Origin: Trametes villosa
Lineage: Eukaryota; Basidiomycota; Agaricomycetes; Polyporales; Polyporaceae
Direction of reading: 5' to 3'
NCBI GenBank assembly: GCA_002964805.2
Contig: PUDQ02000016.1
Span: forward strand, 124,001 to 188,000
DNA: 64,000 bases
Below, piece by piece: positions 60,726 through 64,000 of this stretch. Position 1 is the first letter of the stretch, and each line of letters opens with the position of its first letter. Made by a program: the position numbers and the translations under genes. The notes under the pieces were generated by a model, which saw only the letters and a program-made list of their open reading frames with translations, was not told the origin of the DNA and ran no database searches.

Positions 60726-61822
60726 GGAGCCTTGGTGGCGAGGCGAGCCTTCAGCTCAGCCTTACGCTCGGCAGACATGTTCGGACAGTCCGTCATGCGG
60801 TGTGCGCCCTTGCCGCAGTAAAAGCACAACCCTTCGCGCTTGCGTCGCTCGCGCTCTTCGGGTGTGACTTTACCGTGCCGGATCGCGTCGACCTCCATGG
60901 GTACGACGTCGTTGCTGGACGCAGCGGGTGCGGGAACGTACGGCACATTCTGGCTCGACGGCTTCGCATTAGCGTGACCGCCGTTCTTGCTCGAGCCAGC
61001 ACCAGTGTTCTTCTGGTGCGTCTTAGTGCCATGGCGGCGTTCGCGCGCCTTGTTCATGAGGCGTAGGTCCTTATCGACCTCGTGAATGAGCGGGATCCAC
61101 TCGGCGACCGTATCGGGTCGCTTCGTGCCTGCAAGACGCCTTGCGAGCTCGTCTTCTAAGCCTTGATAGAAACGAGTCTTGGCGTACTCGTCGCCCCAAC
61201 TCGAGAACGGCAGATACTCCTCAAACTTATTAGCGTAGTCCATGAAGGACCCGGTTTGAGTGAGCGCCTCGAGCTTGGCGACGTAGTTCGTCTCGAGGTC
61301 GGGATCCTCGTAACGCGCAATAAATGCCTTACGAGCGGCAGGCCAGTCCTTACGCAAGTGCTCGTTCTTCTTAAGGAGAGCCGAGAACCACTTGCGCGGG
61401 CCGTGCTCGCTGAGGTACATCATGAAATAGTCGATCTTGGACTCATCTGATCCATCCCGTAGTCGGGTCTGCAGCCGCATCGCGATGTCCATCTCTTCCA
61501 TGAACGTCTCGAGCTCCGATTGCTTCCCCTTGAACGTACGGGGGTCGCGAAACTTAATGGAGCCGGACGCAGAACGAGTGGCATCGGACGGGTTCTGCTG
61601 AAGTGGAGCGGAGAGGGCCTCCAGCCGGGACAGGAACGCGGTGCGAGTGACCGCTGACTCTTGTTGAAGATCACGTACCGATGATAGGAGCAGCATGAAC
61701 GCGTGGCTGAGCTCCTCATTGCTTACTGCTGCAGGCGCAGGCGCGCCGGCGGCGGGATCGGGAGTCGGATCTGCAACGTCTTGAGCAGGTTCCGCAGCGG
61801 GAGGGTCACCGGAGGTATCCAT
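60713..61822 (-). CDS. Gag protein of the Ty3/gypsy retrotransposon
   Basis: 369-residue structural protein of the virus-like particle. The Pro/Ala-rich start (MDTSGDPPAAEPAQDVADPT) is followed by a helical capsid region of the retrotransposon Gag type (ELETFMEEMDIAMRL; HGPRKWFSALLKK; FMDYANKFEEYLPFSSWGDE; AEWIPLIHEVDKDL). One CCHC zinc knuckle, CFYCGKGAHRMTDC, lies at about 331-346 for nucleic-acid binding. A Lys/Arg-rich end follows. The ATG at 61822 is the first in frame after the 5' LTR leader. The last codons overlap the frameshift signal. Confidence 0.94.
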   Translation of the reverse strand: MDTSGDPPAAEPAQDVADPTPDPAAGAPAPAAVSNEELSHAFMLLLSSVRDLQQESAVTRTAFLSRLEALSAPLQQNPSDATRSASGSIKFRDPRTFKGKQSELETFMEEMDIAMRLQTRLRDGSDESKIDYFMMYLSEHGPRKWFSALLKKNEHLRKDWPAARKAFIARYEDPDLETNYVAKLEALTQTGSFMDYANKFEEYLPFSSWGDEYAKTRFYQGLEDELARRLAGTKRPDTVAEWIPLIHEVDKDLRLMNKARERRHGTKTHQKNTGAGSSKNGGHANAKPSSQNVPYVPAPAASSNDVVPMEVDAIRHGKVTPEERERRKREGLCFYCGKGAHRMTDCPNMSAERKAELKARLATKAPGKA

Positions 61823-61988
61823 TTCGAGTGGTGAGTCTTCGAGCTCCTTCGCGTCGTGTTCGCCAGAGAGTACGCTGGGGACGAGTACGAGCGCGATGGA
61901 ACAAGGAGAAGAGTCGTGAGAGCGAGAGGTTGCGCTTTGAGGGCGCTAAGCGTGGGAACCGAAGAGTTTGACCGATGAGGTCCGTGAG

Positions 61989-62005
61989 AGGAGGCCGAAC
62001 CAAAC
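61989..62005 (-). other. Possible primer-binding site
   Basis: Directly inside the 5' LTR, the minus strand reads GTTTGGTTCGGCCTCCT. The TGG three bases from the LTR edge could pair with a tRNA CCA end, but I cannot name the tRNA. Confidence 0.4.
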
Positions 62006-62311
62006 TGTAAGGGCCCGATGGCGACCAGAGGAGCGTAGGCGTGAGACGAGAGCGAGCCGCAAGACCAGAGGGGGGCAAAGAAGGTGTTGGTTCGGCGGGG
62101 AGCCCGAATGACTCCCCCGAGGGCTAAATACAAGCAAGGACGATCGACAAGATACGGGCGCCGGGAGACTGACGTGTGGCGCGGGGGCCTGGATACATGA
62201 GCTGGGCAGTACGAACGTCGGGGCGGGTGTTCAGTAGAGGAGAGGACGAAAACGGTAGGTAAGATCTAATCTATGAGTGGCCGTGATAGGTAACGCCATG
62301 CGGCTGTTACA
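62006..62311 (-). repeat. 5' LTR of the Ty3/gypsy element
   Basis: 306 bp, same ends and apparently the same sequence as the copy at 55780-56085. As the upstream LTR of a minus-strand element it should carry the promoter. Confidence 0.95.
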
Positions 62312-62316
62312 GCATA

Positions 62317-62699
62317 ACGTGTCTATCAGTGGTCGTTGTAACACGCCCGCGAAAGAATGATCTGGCACGAGAGTGCCATGAGGAGTTTGGGGGTTAAATA
62401 ACGTTTACGCATGCATCTCAGCTAGTACAGTGAGCGGTGTGGTGTGCCGCAGGTTGCGTAGTCGCGCAGAGCCTGACTCCAGCCTCTAGGCGTCCTCCGC
62501 GAGTTACCATGCGGCTGTTGGCCGACCCCAGTCAATGTACAACTCTCCCCTTTTCGGTAACCTACCCAAGCTTTGCCGTTGGAGCATGGCCCTACGAACC
62601 CGGTAGTATTAGCATTTAGATGGCATGGTCAGTATATTGAATGAACAGGACATACCGTTCATCAAGACATACCGACTTTGCGTGCACGAAGTCGCAACC
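62317..62699. other. Spacer between retrotransposon and BTB copy 6
   Basis: 383 bases downstream of BTB copy 6 with no recognised gene. Confidence 0.4.
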
Positions 62700-64000
62700 T
62701 CAATCGAGTTGGATCTTTATCTGCGGCGTGTAAACCTGGGTCAGCGCGCTTGCATTGGACGAGAATGTACGAATCGACGCACATCTCTCAGGGCTTGGTT
62801 CATCTCATCCGGCCCGGAAACGATGCATTCGACGAGAGCAGCCGCGAAACCTGAAACGCTTGTTGCGGTCTTCTGACCTGACCCAGCGCGAACGACGGCG
62901 TCGTGAAACGCATTCCTCAAGCTTTTTCCCGGGTTGATACATACCCCCGGCGAGACGTTCTTGATGGCGGTCTTGATCACCTTTGTTTCAATAGTCAGGT
63001 TGCCGCGGCAATGGGACTCCCCACGTCCTGTTGTATAATTGTACTCGCTGCTTTGGTGAGCCCCCTTATGTGGATCGCTCCCGCAGACGTAGGTCGCGGC
63101 TAGATGATCTGGGATGCGGGTGCTGGCTTGAACCAATCTCTGACGGAAGACTTGGACGCAGGAATCGTAGTAGACCAGTAGACGATGGTAGGCGAGTGCA
63201 GGCGCCTTCTCCATGACGGCGACGTAGGCATTCGCGACCGGGCTTGCCAAGACGTTCTGAGCCGCAGCTTGAGCGCAGTCGTAAAGACCGTGAGCGAGCC
63301 CAACGAAGTACGCCTCCAGGGGTCGAAGAGCCGCCACCTCGTCCCATGCTCGTCTCGTAGATTGCACAATATGCGCCATGAGATATTGTTGAGACACAAC
63401 CAGCAATTCGGCGAGACGGGCGAGGTCGGTAGGTAGCGCGACGTCAACGTCGTAGCAGGCGGCTAACAAGGTTGATAGCACCTCGGGTTCGACGTCGAAG
63501 TACAGTGCTGGCAAGGGTTCCGTGCCGTTTGATGGGGAGACCGAAGATGCCGAGTCCCGAAGTTCCTGGATCCGTGTCTTCAGGACTGACGAGTGACAGG
63601 ACAAGACACTTTGGTGGACGAGGAAAGGTGTAGTCGCGCCCTGTCGGGAAGACGGAAAACACTGAAGATCGGTCCCGGGGATTTCGGTGGAGAACGTGAC
63701 GCTCGGAGATGTGAATGTGGGGTCTGCTGTGCCCGTCGGGGGGCTCAGCAGCGACGAAACAGTCCCGCCAGTGAGGAACTGCTTCAGCCGATAGTAGTCT
63801 CCTGCAGAGATCCCCTCCATACGACCGAGATCGGCCATGAGAAGGAGAGCCTCTGTACTTGCCGGGCGCGACCACGAAGCCTTGATGACCTTTGCAGCCG
63901 AGAGCGCGACGCTCTCGAGGCCTGTACGACATGCGGCAGCCCACACGTGGAGCGGTTTCTTGGGTGTGATCGCGGCGAGTTGTTCGGACATCATTTGAAC
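62700..64000 (-). CDS. BTB/POZ two-unit protein, copy 6 (5' end beyond window)
   Basis: Second-subgroup BTB paralogue, most like copy 5. The window holds the C-terminal part: main exon from beyond 64000 down to 62783, then a last exon at 62735-62700 adding VYTPQIKIQLD. Visible blocks: HVWAAACRTGLESVALSAAK, the same helix as in copy 5; GRMEGISAGDYYRLKQFLTG; unit 2 from about 63690 (IPGTDLQCFPSSRQGATTPF; LLAACYDVDVALPTDLARL); LEAYFVGLAHGLYDCAQAAA; and a tail with ALVECIVSGPDEMNQALRDV. Unspliced, it would end at 62741. Unit 1 must lie outside the window. No stop or frameshift is seen. Confidence 0.83.

Larger units (their letters stand above)
55775..62316 (-). mobile_element. Ty3/gypsy (chromovirus-type) LTR retrotransposon, full length
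   Basis: Complete element of 6532 bp (55780-62311) inserted on the minus strand, flanked by 5-bp target duplications GCATA (55775-55779 and 62312-62316). It has two 306-bp LTRs that look identical, a gag frame, a pol frame with protease, reverse transcriptase, RNase H, integrase and a C-terminal chromodomain, a polypurine tract, and a frameshift-type gag/pol junction. The RT-RNaseH-integrase order is that of Ty3/gypsy. No stop or frameshift breaks gag or pol, so the copy may be competent and the insertion recent. Confidence 0.96.

Overview
The window reads as nuclear DNA of a filamentous basidiomycete, most likely an Agaricomycete. Genes are cut by many short GT-AG introns of about 50-60 bases. 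A DUF6535 membrane protein and a local swarm of two-unit BTB proteins, both typical of Agaricomycetes, sit next to ordinary eukaryotic housekeeping genes. The genus cannot be told from the sequence. Exon coordinates were worked out by hand from splice sites and reading-phase closure, so single-base errors are possible.

Left part (1-25.4 kb) is mainly conserved eukaryotic genes: the 3' end of AP-1 gamma-adaptin (+), a DUF6535 membrane protein (+), the U2 snRNP factor SF3B1/Hsh155 (-), the tiny gamma-tubulin-complex protein MOZART1 (-), a DOPA 4,5-dioxygenase-like enzyme (+), a divergent histone H3/H4 pair, a nitronate monooxygenase (+), a 1720-residue coiled-coil spindle pole body protein with a C-terminal PACT domain (+), and mitochondrial cardiolipin synthase (-).

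Middle (25.4-36.7 kb) is gene-poor. It holds two identical tRNA-Arg(ACG) genes in inverted orientation, one unrecognised small spliced gene between them, a long GC-rich stretch, and a Reg1-like protein phosphatase 1 regulatory subunit with a GATA_AreA (DUF1752) domain.

Right part (36.7-64 kb) is a BTB-protein cluster: four copies on the + strand and two on the - strand. Two of the + copies carry an in-frame stop. Conserved genes are mixed in: a Vps9/Rabex-type Rab5 exchange factor, a J-domain protein with a C-terminal membrane anchor, and HMG-CoA synthase. A complete Ty3/gypsy chromovirus-type retrotransposon with 306-bp LTRs that look identical and a GCATA target duplication has inserted between the two - strand BTB genes.

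The most notable observations are: a textbook-like -1 frameshift signal at the gag stop of the retrotransposon (GGGAAAA, 6-nt spacer, nested hairpin); a segmental duplication that copied one BTB gene together with the 3' end of the neighbouring J-protein gene, leaving a fossil of its membrane-anchor exon; a histone H3 with two extra residues in the tail between K23 and the GGVKK motif; and a terminal intron shared by the BTB genes. I did not find a clearly new multi-gene system.
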